Part shown: in pieces, positions 42,573 to 50,502 of the stretch | Layout of the letters: the number at the start of each line of letters is the position of its first letter | How positions within the stretch are numbered: position 1 is the stretch's first letter | DNA from: Gp7-AA10 sp035636095 | Lineage (GTDB): Bacteria > Acidobacteriota > Thermoanaerobaculia > Gp7-AA8 | Direction of reading: 5' to 3' | Assembly (NCBI GenBank): GCA_035636095.1 | Contig: DASPZU010000066.1 | Span: 1 to 64,000, forward strand | Length of the DNA: 64,000 nucleotides | Notes under the pieces: model-generated | What the model was told of the DNA's origin: nothing | Database searches by the model: none | Seen by the model: the letters and a program-made list of their open reading frames with translations, nothing else | Position numbers and translations under genes: made by a program

Positions 42573-43044
42573 TCGCGTGGGGGAGACCTCCGAGATTCTT
42601 CCTCATGCTGCGCGCGTATTCGAAATCCTTGGCATCGACTACTGCCGCCATCGGGAACGGTCGCTTCGCGATGCATTCGCTGCTGCCGGCGTGGACGCGG
42701 ACGAAGCGTCGGAACTGCTGAGACCAGGCTCGACGCTGCCATCCAGTGAGCCGCCGGCAGACCTTCGCAAGGCTTCACTGCGCGAGATCACTGCGTTCGT
42801 CGTGCAAAATCACCATCGCCGTGCGCGCCACATGTTGGTGAATCTCACATTGCTGGCGGCGGAAGCAGCTTCCGGTCACGAACAGATCCGGCCGCTCGAG
42901 GAGTGGATCGCGCGCATCGCGCGTGAATTCGTGCCGCACATGCGCCGCGAAGAGCAGTATCTCTTCCCTTACATCGATTCCATCGAGCGCGAGAGAACGA
43001 TGTCCTCTTCCCGCGCGCGATTGAAGCTGAGCGGCGTGCGATGA
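42559..43044 (+). CDS. RIC/ScdA-type di-iron repair protein (DUF542 + hemerythrin)
   Basis: A 161-residue protein. The ScdA_N (DUF542) start is seen in HAARVFEILGIDYCRHRERS, where the usual FCCGG motif is YCRHRE. A hemerythrin-like bundle follows with His/Glu ligands in QNHHRRARHML, SGHEQIRPLEEW and VPHMRREEQYLFPYI. RIC (YtfE) proteins mobilise iron to repair Fe-S clusters damaged by NO or peroxide. It is shorter than YtfE (about 220 residues). Its place behind NarX/NarL genes suggests control by that system. Confidence 0.82.
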   Translation: MNVHDRVGETSEILPHAARVFEILGIDYCRHRERSLRDAFAAAGVDADEASELLRPGSTLPSSEPPADLRKASLREITAFVVQNHHRRARHMLVNLTLLAAEAASGHEQIRPLEEWIARIAREFVPHMRREEQYLFPYIDSIERERTMSSSRARLKLSGVR

Positions 43045-43051
43045 ACGGCGC

Positions 43052-43423
43052 CTAACTGATGTCGATCCGGTTGCCGGTCATCTCGAAGTAGAACCGGCTC
43101 AGCTCTTCGTCGGAGAAACTGTCCCAGCCGCGGCACATGTCCATGGCGTCCTGCTGCACGTCGCACGCGATCCGCTTATCGCGCACTTCCTGCCGGGCGA
43201 GTTGCCACCGGTCGGCGATCTCCTCGAGCTCAGCCCTTGTCATCCTCGGGCGGCGACGCACAATCCAGTTGTAGCGTTCCCGCAGCTCGGCGTCGGTGAA
43301 GCGCGCGAAGCCGCGACAGAAGACTCCCTGGCGCGTCGCGACCGTGCACGCTGATATGTCCTGGCTGCCAATCCGCTGCAGCATTTCGCTGCGCAGCATC
43401 CGAATCGCTTCATTTCTATCCAT
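43052..43423 (-). CDS. Hypothetical protein with an internally duplicated cysteine motif
   Basis: A 123-residue protein. Two related halves are visible: CTVATRQGVFCRGFARFTDA then ELRERYNWIVRRR, and CDVQQDAMDMCRGWDSFSDE then ELSRFYFEMTGNR. Each has C-x(9)-CRG-x4-F-[TS]-D-[AE]-EL. The four cysteines could form disulfides or a metal site. No signal peptide. No family recognised. Confidence 0.65.
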   Translation of the reverse strand: MDRNEAIRMLRSEMLQRIGSQDISACTVATRQGVFCRGFARFTDAELRERYNWIVRRRPRMTRAELEEIADRWQLARQEVRDKRIACDVQQDAMDMCRGWDSFSDEELSRFYFEMTGNRIDIS

Positions 43424-43502
43424 GCATACAACATCGCATCCAGCTTCGTCGTGGTCACCACCCGCCAGGGTGGGCTGTCGCTCGCGGAAGGGTGAGACGC
43501 CG

Positions 43503-44240
43503 CTAGCGCGTGAGCGCTGCTTCGGGCACGGCCACGTCGAGAATCATGATCTTCTGCCAGATTTTGTTGGACAGGCTGGCCGCCAGAGTCTCGATGTCGT
43601 TCACTGCATCGAGGACCACTTCGTCGTTGAGGTATTGCACGTGCAGAGCGGCCAGCTTGCTGCTCAGCGACAACAGCTCGGAGCAGTAGTCGAGATAGCG
43701 CGCCAGCTCGAAGCGCGTGAAGCTGCGCCGCGGCGACGATTCCGTCGGCATCGGCGGGCCGAGCACATGCTCGGGGTCTTTGCTCAACTGATGCATGTCG
43801 ACGATGTGGACGATGCTCCGCAGATGATGCAGCGCGCGCAGCGCGGTGCGGCGCTTGACGCGATTCTCGAGTGTGAAGAAAAAGAAAATCGCCGCGGCGA
43901 ACAGAATGATGTCATTGAGGGCCGACTCGCTCAACTGGAGAACATCGAGGATGGTCTGGACCCGCAACGACACTCGGAACGCCACCAGCAGTAGCGCGAT
44001 CGTGATTCCGACGATGCCTGCGACCCCCAGGATTGCTCCGGCGCGAAGGACCCAGATCGGACGCCGCAGCCGCTCGATCACGCCCTCGGATTCTTTGGCC
44101 AGACGGAAAAGTTCGGTGCTGACGCGGCTCAGTCCCGATCCCGGAAACCGCTCGCCGATGCGGCGCTCCAGCGTCGCGATCGTCTCCTCGATGCGCTCGA
44201 TCTGCAGTTCGCTGTACAAGAGAGCGAGAATATACGTCAC
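43503..44240 (-). CDS. Membrane protein of unknown function
   Basis: About 245 residues from a GTG at 44240: an N-terminal helix-rich region (YSELQIERIEETIATLERRI), two membrane helices (AGAILGVAGIVGITIALLLV and LNDIILFAAAIFFFFTL), then a basic helical C-terminal half (HLRSIVHIVDMHQLSKDPEH). The GTG was chosen because the sequence before it belongs to the divergent DUF1272 gene; the two start codons would then be back to back, so the true start may be further in. Confidence 0.6.
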   Translation of the reverse strand: MTYILALLYSELQIERIEETIATLERRIGERFPGSGLSRVSTELFRLAKESEGVIERLRRPIWVLRAGAILGVAGIVGITIALLLVAFRVSLRVQTILDVLQLSESALNDIILFAAAIFFFFTLENRVKRRTALRALHHLRSIVHIVDMHQLSKDPEHVLGPPMPTESSPRRSFTRFELARYLDYCSELLSLSSKLAALHVQYLNDEVVLDAVNDIETLAASLSNKIWQKIMILDVAVPEAALTR

Positions 44241-44435
44241 ATGGCTCTCGAGATGCGGCCTTCCTGCGAAACGTGCTCCATCGCGCTGACGGTGGAGAGC
44301 GAGGCCTTCATCTGTTCTTACGAATGCACCTACTGCAGTCCCTGCGCGCATCGGCACGAGCGGATCTGTCCCAACTGCGCGGGTGAGCTGGTCCGCCGCC
44401 CGCGCCGTCAGGTCGCATTGGGGTCAGGTCTTTGA
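44241..44435 (+). CDS. DUF1272 zinc-ribbon protein
   Basis: A 64-residue protein with the DUF1272 pattern MRPSCETC...ICSYECTYCSPCAHR...CPNCAGELVRRP: four pairs of cysteines that bind zinc. It ends RRQVALGSGL, where the last six residues and the TGA stop are supplied by the left end of the repeat element (from 44419), so the insertion altered the natural C-terminus. Its start touches that of the divergent membrane-protein gene. Confidence 0.85.
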   Translation: MALEMRPSCETCSIALTVESEAFICSYECTYCSPCAHRHERICPNCAGELVRRPRRQVALGSGL

Positions 44436-44636
44436 TTCTCGCTTCATTCTTCAAAGAGTAGAGACTGAAGAGTCAAAGAAGGCCATTCAATCACTTCCTA
44501 GCGGGCGACAGCTTTGCGCCGTCCGACAACCATCGTTTTTCGCCGGAACGCGAAAAACACGCCCCTGCGCCGCGTCGACGCGCGTACGTCGATCTTCTAC
44601 CTGTAGAACCGAGCGAGAATCAAAGATCTGACCCCA
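44419..44636. repeat. MITE-like element, copy 2 (218 bp)
   Basis: Same 25-base ends as copy 1 at 1697-1915 (left 44419-44443, right 44612-44636), and the inside is about 90% alike, including the GTTTTTCGC/GCGAAAAAC hairpin. It lies between the convergent DUF1272 gene and the large sensor gene (stop at 44650). Confidence 0.87.
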
Positions 44637-44649
44637 TTCCGGCGACCGG

Positions 44650-47600
44650 TCAGTGATCCGTCACTTTTTGCAAGCTGCGAGCGTAGCGACGCGTATAGAC
44701 GCCTGCGGATGGACCCTGGATCATGTCGGTGAGCGCTTCCGCCGGCAGCGGTCTGCTCAACAGGTATCCCTGGAACTCATAGCAGCCGTGCTCTCGAAGG
44801 AAGTTGAGCTGCTCATCGGTTTCTACGCCTTCCGCGATGACGCGAATGTTCATGGCCTTGGCCATCGCGATCACGGCCACGACGATGGCGGCGTCGCTTC
44901 CGCCGCGTGTGATGTCTGCAACGAAGGACTGATCGATCTTGACGGCATCGATCGGGAAGCGCTTCAGGTAATTGAGCGACGAGTGTCCGACCCCGAAGTC
45001 ATCGATGGCGATGCTGATGCCGAGGTTCTTGAGGTCGAGGAGAATGTCGGCGGTCAACGCCGGATTTTGCATGGCCGTGGTTTCGGTGATCTCGATTTCA
45101 AGGCTGTGCGGATCCAGTTCGGTGCGGTCGAGCGTACTGCGAATCAGCGATACGAGATTCGCCTGCTGGAATTGACGCGGTGAAACATTCACTGCGATTT
45201 TCAGAGCGGATCCCGATTGGTGCCACTTGCGGCCCTGACGGCAGGCCGCTTCCAGCGCCCACTCGCCGATCGGCAGAATCAACTGCGTTTCTTCGGCCAC
45301 GGCAATGAACTCGCCGGGACGGAGCAGACTCTTTCCGGGCCGGTTCCAGCGCAACAGCGCTTCCATTCCGATCACTTTCTGATTGCGGATGTCGAGCTGG
45401 GGCTGGTAGTGCAGCACAAACTCCTGCTGTTCCAACGCCTGATGCAATGCACTTTCGAGCGAGAGGCGATCGGCAGCCCTCTTCATCAGGAAGGGTGAGC
45501 AAAGCTGATACGTGTTTCGCCCGGCCTCTTTTGCCGCGAACAGGGCATGGGTGCCGTTTTGCAGCAGAGTCTCTGCGTCTTCGCCATCCTGGGGATAGAA
45601 GGAGATCCCGATGCTGGCGGTGATGTTGACTTCGTTGCCACTGACGGTGATGGGACGGGCGATGGTCTGAAGAATTTTTCGCGCGACTGTCGTGACGTCG
45701 GTGACGTTATGCGGCTTCATCAGCAGGAGCGTGAATTCATCACCGCCGACGCGGGCCACCGAGTCTTCCTGGCGCACCGAGGAGGTCAGTCGCGCGGAGA
45801 CAATTTCCAGCACCCCGTCTCCGACAGTGCGGCCTAACGTTTCATTGACAGCGTTGAGATGATCGAGGTCGACCGATAGCACGGCCACCTGATTGGCATG
45901 ACGTCGTGCATAGTGGAGTGCGATGGCCAGGCGGTCTTTGAACAACGCCCTGTTAGGCAGTCCGGTTTGAATATCGTGATGGGCCTGATACCGAATCTGG
46001 TCCTCGGCCCGCTTCCGCTCGGTGATGTCGACGAGGGTGGCCTCGGTGATCGGTGTGCCTCGACTATCGCTGACCAGGCTGATGTTCATGAGAACCCAGA
46101 TCTGCGTGCCATCGGCGCGGCGCAGTGACGTTTCGAAGTTGCTCAACGATCGCTGATCGCGCAAACGCGTGAACATGGTCTGCCGGTCGGCGTCGCTCCA
46201 ATACAAATCCGATATGCCGTGACCCATGAAGTCGGCTCGCGACGGAAAGCCGAGGAGCTTCACGCAAGCTTCATTGCAATCGAGAATTTCTCCATCGACA
46301 GTGGCGCGATATTCGCCGGCCAGGTTGCGATCGAACAGCAGCTTGAATCGCTCCGCCGACGCGCGGACGAGGTTCACGCGCGAGCGATGCGCGCCGCCTG
46401 CTACGCCGATCAATGCCACGATCGAGGCCGTCAGGAACCACGGCGTCTGATAGAAGAACGCCCGCTGTTCGAAGGCGGTTGTGGCGTTGTTCCAGGGGCC
46501 GTCATCGGTTGCGGCCCGGACGTGGAATCGATACGTGCCCGGTCGCAGGTTGGTGTAGGAGGCCACCCGCTGCGCGCCGGCATCGATCCACAACTTGTCG
46601 AATCCTTCCAGCTTGTACTGATAGTGCACCTTGCCGGGCGACGCGAAATTGATTCCGGCATAGCGGAACTCGAGCGTCTTCGTCCCGGGAGCAAGCGGTT
46701 GCCGGTTGTTGCGATCCAATCGTCGATGATCGGCGAAGACCCCTTCGATCATGACCGGCGGAGCGGTCGCGATCCGCATCGAGCTCGGGTCCACCATGGC
46801 CACGCCCTTGACGGTCGCGAACCACATCTTGCCGTCCGCTGTCTTCCACGCCACCGGCTGCGTGCCGCCGTTGCATTCGCGGCTCTTCATGCCGTCTGCT
46901 TTTCCGTAGGCCACCGAGGTCACCTTGGGCTGGAGTCGCTCGGCGACGGCATCGAGCTGCTGCCGCGCTACGCGGAAAATCCCCTTGTTGCAGCTGATCC
47001 AGAAAAATCCGTTGTCATCTTCCTGGATGGTGAAGATGCTGTCATCGAAGAGTCCTTCGCGAGTCGTGATGGTCGCCCAGCGGCCGCCTTTGTATCGACT
47101 GATTCCTCCGCCCGCTGTTCCGACCCAGACCGCGCCGGAATTGTCCTGATATAGAGAGAGGACGAAATCGCTGCCGAGAGCATTGCGAGTGGTGTAGGAA
47201 GTCACGCTCGCGCCGCTGATTTTGTTGAGGCCTCCGTCCTGAGTGCCGACCCACAGCGCGCCGCTGCGGTCCTCGAGCATCGCTCCGACGATCTCACCGG
47301 AAAGCCGGAAGCTATCGGGCGCCAGGTTGCCGTTGACGATGTGTTGCAGTCCGCGATTGGTACCAACCCAGACCGAGCCGGCGCGGTCTTCATACACCGA
47401 CAACACGAAATTGCTTCGCAGGCCGTTGTTCGCGTTGTACGTGGTGGTGCGACCCTGGAAGACGCGATTCAGTCCGCTATCGACAGTCCCGATCCATAGG
47501 CTGCCGTCGCGTCCGCCCCATGAGGAGAGAATCAGATTGCTCGACAGGCCGGAGGTCTCTTTCGAGATGATGCGACTGCCGTCGAGAGTCTGCAGGCCAC

Positions 47601-48672
47601 GTCCTGTACCGATCCACAATGTTCCGGCGGCATCGGTGTTCACGGTTCTAACATTGTCGGCGAGTAAGCCCTGCACCGTCGTGTATGTGAGCACCTTGGC
47701 CTCGGCGATCCGTGTTAGACCGGCAGCCGATCCGACCCATAGATTGCCTTCACGATCTTCGAGGAACGAGGACACTGCTTTGTTGCCGATTCCGACAGAC
47801 TGCAAATCAAATTCGAACTGGTCGTTGCGGAAACGTCCGATCCCTTTGTCGAGCGTGCCGATCCAGATCGTGCCGCGGCGATCCTCATAGATGGCTTTCG
47901 GACTCTTCGATACCAATCCGTCGCTCGCGGTGTACGTCCGGAATTTTCCGGATCGATAACGCAGCAGGCCGCCTCCGAGGGTGCCGATCCAGACACTGCC
48001 GTCTCCGGAAGCGCAAAGCGACAGGATGTGCTCCGTCGGAAATCCGTCGCGGTCATGCCGGAAGAGGCGACCATCCTTATATGTCGCGACTCCGTGGGTC
48101 GTACCGATCCACAGTTGCCCCGACCAATCCTCGGTCAGGGTGGTGACCCTCGAATGCGGAAGCTGATCGACGCTGCCGACCGGAACAATCCGTCCGTCGG
48201 TCTGCCGGCGAGCGAGACCTTCCTGCGTCCCGATCCAGATCGTGCCATCACTCGATTGATACAGCGCCGTGACGACGTTGCTCGGCAATCCATCGGTGGT
48301 GCTGAAGGAGCGAACGCGATCGCCGTCGATTTGAACCAGACCTCCGCCGGTGGTGGCAGCGTAAAGAGTTCCATCGCGTGCCGGCAGCAACGCGACGGTG
48401 AAGTTGTTTCGGATGGCGGCGTTCGCGGCTTTGTCGTACACCACGAAGTTCGAGCCGTCGAAGCGAACGAAACCTTCTTCGGTGGCCGCCCACACGTAAC
48501 CGTCCGGTGTCTGTGTGACAGCGTAGACAGTTCCCTGCGGCAAACCCTGATCGACGCCCCACGTTTGAACGATGTCCTGATCTAACGAAAGGTGCTGATC
48601 GAGGCAAAATGAGTCGCGGGGACATGCCGCGAGGATCAGAACGGAAACGATCCAACGTGATGCGAATCTCAT
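44650..48672 (-). CDS. Propeller-type membrane sensor with PAS, GGDEF and EAL domains
   Basis: About 1340 residues. A signal peptide (MRFASRWIVSVLILAACPRD) leads to a periplasmic two-component-regulator propeller of some 14 blades with the repeated motif W-x-G-T/A (for example DGTIWIGTQEGLARRQTDGR, roughly residues 30-640), a Y_Y_Y domain (RYAGINFASPGKVHYQYKLE), a membrane helix (FLTASIVALIGVAGGA), PAS (DITERKRAEDQIRYQA), GGDEF (VARVGGDEFTLLL with the RQED inhibitory site) and EAL (GMEALLRW, KIDQSFVADI). Both cyclase and phosphodiesterase motifs are intact. It would couple an extracellular, perhaps saccharide, signal to c-di-GMP. An ATG 16 codons upstream is an alternative start. Confidence 0.93.
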   Translation of the reverse strand: MRFASRWIVSVLILAACPRDSFCLDQHLSLDQDIVQTWGVDQGLPQGTVYAVTQTPDGYVWAATEEGFVRFDGSNFVVYDKAANAAIRNNFTVALLPARDGTLYAATTGGGLVQIDGDRVRSFSTTDGLPSNVVTALYQSSDGTIWIGTQEGLARRQTDGRIVPVGSVDQLPHSRVTTLTEDWSGQLWIGTTHGVATYKDGRLFRHDRDGFPTEHILSLCASGDGSVWIGTLGGGLLRYRSGKFRTYTASDGLVSKSPKAIYEDRRGTIWIGTLDKGIGRFRNDQFEFDLQSVGIGNKAVSSFLEDREGNLWVGSAAGLTRIAEAKVLTYTTVQGLLADNVRTVNTDAAGTLWIGTGRGLQTLDGSRIISKETSGLSSNLILSSWGGRDGSLWIGTVDSGLNRVFQGRTTTYNANNGLRSNFVLSVYEDRAGSVWVGTNRGLQHIVNGNLAPDSFRLSGEIVGAMLEDRSGALWVGTQDGGLNKISGASVTSYTTRNALGSDFVLSLYQDNSGAVWVGTAGGGISRYKGGRWATITTREGLFDDSIFTIQEDDNGFFWISCNKGIFRVARQQLDAVAERLQPKVTSVAYGKADGMKSRECNGGTQPVAWKTADGKMWFATVKGVAMVDPSSMRIATAPPVMIEGVFADHRRLDRNNRQPLAPGTKTLEFRYAGINFASPGKVHYQYKLEGFDKLWIDAGAQRVASYTNLRPGTYRFHVRAATDDGPWNNATTAFEQRAFFYQTPWFLTASIVALIGVAGGAHRSRVNLVRASAERFKLLFDRNLAGEYRATVDGEILDCNEACVKLLGFPSRADFMGHGISDLYWSDADRQTMFTRLRDQRSLSNFETSLRRADGTQIWVLMNISLVSDSRGTPITEATLVDITERKRAEDQIRYQAHHDIQTGLPNRALFKDRLAIALHYARRHANQVAVLSVDLDHLNAVNETLGRTVGDGVLEIVSARLTSSVRQEDSVARVGGDEFTLLLMKPHNVTDVTTVARKILQTIARPITVSGNEVNITASIGISFYPQDGEDAETLLQNGTHALFAAKEAGRNTYQLCSPFLMKRAADRLSLESALHQALEQQEFVLHYQPQLDIRNQKVIGMEALLRWNRPGKSLLRPGEFIAVAEETQLILPIGEWALEAACRQGRKWHQSGSALKIAVNVSPRQFQQANLVSLIRSTLDRTELDPHSLEIEITETTAMQNPALTADILLDLKNLGISIAIDDFGVGHSSLNYLKRFPIDAVKIDQSFVADITRGGSDAAIVVAVIAMAKAMNIRVIAEGVETDEQLNFLREHGCYEFQGYLLSRPLPAEALTDMIQGPSAGVYTRRYARSLQKVTDH

Positions 48673-48765
48673 TGCTGATGGGAGGTTCACGATATTACTC
48701 GCGCTTCGCACGGCCGTCAATCAGTAAATGCATTAACGCATTAGTGCGTGAAGCAACTGAATTTG

Positions 48766-48789
48766 GTCACAACAAAAGTCACAACAAAA
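48766..48789. repeat. Perfect 12-bp tandem duplication in a divergent promoter region
   Basis: GTCACAACAAAA occurs twice with no gap, between the sensor gene (start 48672) and the subtilase gene (start 48835). Just before it stands GCATTAAC/GCATTAGT, another 8-base direct repeat. May be a regulator site or replication slippage. Confidence 0.5.
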
Positions 48790-48834
48790 CGAATTGCATT
48801 TCGCGTTAGGCGCGCGTACAATGACAACCCTTCC

Positions 48835-50502
48835 ATGAAATGTATAGCGTTGCTCGCCGGGCTTAGCCTGGCGGCCATCAGTGCCCTCGGTGGCGATGGG
48901 ACTATCCGTAGAAGTGCGCAGAAAATCACCGGCCAGTACGTCGTAGTGCTCGACTCGAGCGCAAATGTGACGTACGTCACAAATCACGCCAAGAGCTATA
49001 AAGGCGCCAAAATCCACCACACGTATGGAAAAGGAATCAAAGGCTTCGCAATCGAGATGAACGATGCCGACGCGCAGGACCTCTCGCGCGATCCCAATGT
49101 TCTGTTCGTGGAAGAAGACTCGATTGTCTCGGCGTCCGAAACCTGGGGACTCGATCGAATCGATCAGCACTTTCTCCCGCTCAACGGTAGTTACGTCTAC
49201 AGCGAAACCGGAGCTGGTGTCGCAGTCTACGTCGTCGACACCGGCATTCTGGGCGGACATTCGGATTTCAATGGCAGAGTGGCAGCAGGGTTCAACGCCT
49301 TCGCCGACGGCCGCGACGCGTCCGACTGCAACGGTCACGGCACGCACGTGGCGGGGTTGGTAGGCGGAACAACCTACGGCGTCGCGAAATCGGTAAACCT
49401 CGTTCCAGTGCGTGTTCTCGGTTGCGACGGATCCGGCAGCGTGTCGACGGTGCTGGCCGGTCTCGATTGGGTGCTCGCCGATCATCAGCAGTCGTGGCGC
49501 CCTGGCGTCGTGAACATGAGCCTGACCGGGCCGAGCTCGGCGGCGCTCGATAGCGAAGTCAACCAGGTGCTTGCGGGCGGCCTAACAACCGTCGTCGCTG
49601 CAGGAAACAGCAATGCTGACGCCTGCAACTTCTCGCCGGCGCGAGTGCCGGGCGCGCTGACGGTCGGCGCAACCACCTCGAATGATCAACGAGCCGGTTT
49701 CTCGAACAGCGGCGCATGCGTCGATCTCTTCGCGCCGGGCGTGAACGTCCTCTCCGATTGGTACACCAGCACAACAGCCACTGCTGTTTCGAGCGGTACT
49801 TCTTCGTCAGCGCCGTTCGTTACGGGCGTCGCCGCTCTGTGTCTTGAAAAGTTCCCGACCGCTTCACCGAGCGCCGTATCGCAGACCATTGTCGCGGAAG
49901 CCACCAGCGGCGTGATCAGCGGAATCGTCGACGCTGCTCCGAATCTGCTTGTCTTTTCGCTCCTCGACACGTTGCACGATGGCGTCAATGCAACGTCAGG
50001 CGATTCGCAACTTCTTGCTGACCCAGGCTTCGACTATGGCCAGACCTTCTGGACGTCCGGCATTTGCAGCGGCGGGGATCCAACAGGTTGCTCGCCTGAC
50101 GGCGGAGACATCATTCCGGCGAGCGTCGCGGCGCGCAGCGGAAACGCGCATGCGTCCCTCGGCGGACCTTGGCCCAATTCGCAGATCACTTCTGAACTTG
50201 TGACGGTGCCCGGGGCGGCTCGTTCTGTCCAACTCAGCTTCTATCTGTGGGTGGTGGCAAAAGGAAAGAGCCGTACTGCCGACGACATCCTCAAAGTACA
50301 GATACGCGACAGTGCCGGCAATGTGCTTGAAACATTGGGAACATTCAGCAACCTCGACGATTGTCCGACTTATATTCGCCGCAACTTCGATGCGTCCCAA
50401 TACCGGGGCCGAACGATCAGGATCTCGTTTGCCGCGACGGAAAGCCACGGCCAACCGACGTGGTTCTTCCTTGACGATGTCGGCTTGATCGTCAAGCGCT
50501 AG
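48835..50502 (+). CDS. Secreted subtilisin-like serine protease (proteinase K type) with C-terminal domain
   Basis: A 555-residue S8 protease. Signal peptide (IALLAGLSLAAISALGG), an I9 inhibitor propeptide (about 25-105: GQYVVVLDSSANVTYVTNHA ... FVEEDSIVSA), and a catalytic domain with Asp135 (VYVVDTGI), His168 (CNGHGTHVAG) and Ser323 (SGTSSSAPFV). From about residue 395 a beta-rich C-terminal domain follows (LLADPGFDYGQTFWTSGICS ... WFFLDDVGLIVKR). It would degrade protein outside the cell. Confidence 0.94.
   Translation: MKCIALLAGLSLAAISALGGDGTIRRSAQKITGQYVVVLDSSANVTYVTNHAKSYKGAKIHHTYGKGIKGFAIEMNDADAQDLSRDPNVLFVEEDSIVSASETWGLDRIDQHFLPLNGSYVYSETGAGVAVYVVDTGILGGHSDFNGRVAAGFNAFADGRDASDCNGHGTHVAGLVGGTTYGVAKSVNLVPVRVLGCDGSGSVSTVLAGLDWVLADHQQSWRPGVVNMSLTGPSSAALDSEVNQVLAGGLTTVVAAGNSNADACNFSPARVPGALTVGATTSNDQRAGFSNSGACVDLFAPGVNVLSDWYTSTTATAVSSGTSSSAPFVTGVAALCLEKFPTASPSAVSQTIVAEATSGVISGIVDAAPNLLVFSLLDTLHDGVNATSGDSQLLADPGFDYGQTFWTSGICSGGDPTGCSPDGGDIIPASVAARSGNAHASLGGPWPNSQITSELVTVPGAARSVQLSFYLWVVAKGKSRTADDILKVQIRDSAGNVLETLGTFSNLDDCPTYIRRNFDASQYRGRTIRISFAATESHGQPTWFFLDDVGLIVKR

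Noticed and set aside
43503..44357. Extended N-terminus of the membrane protein up to 44357
   Set aside because: The extra 39 codons are antisense to the well-conserved DUF1272 cysteine region.
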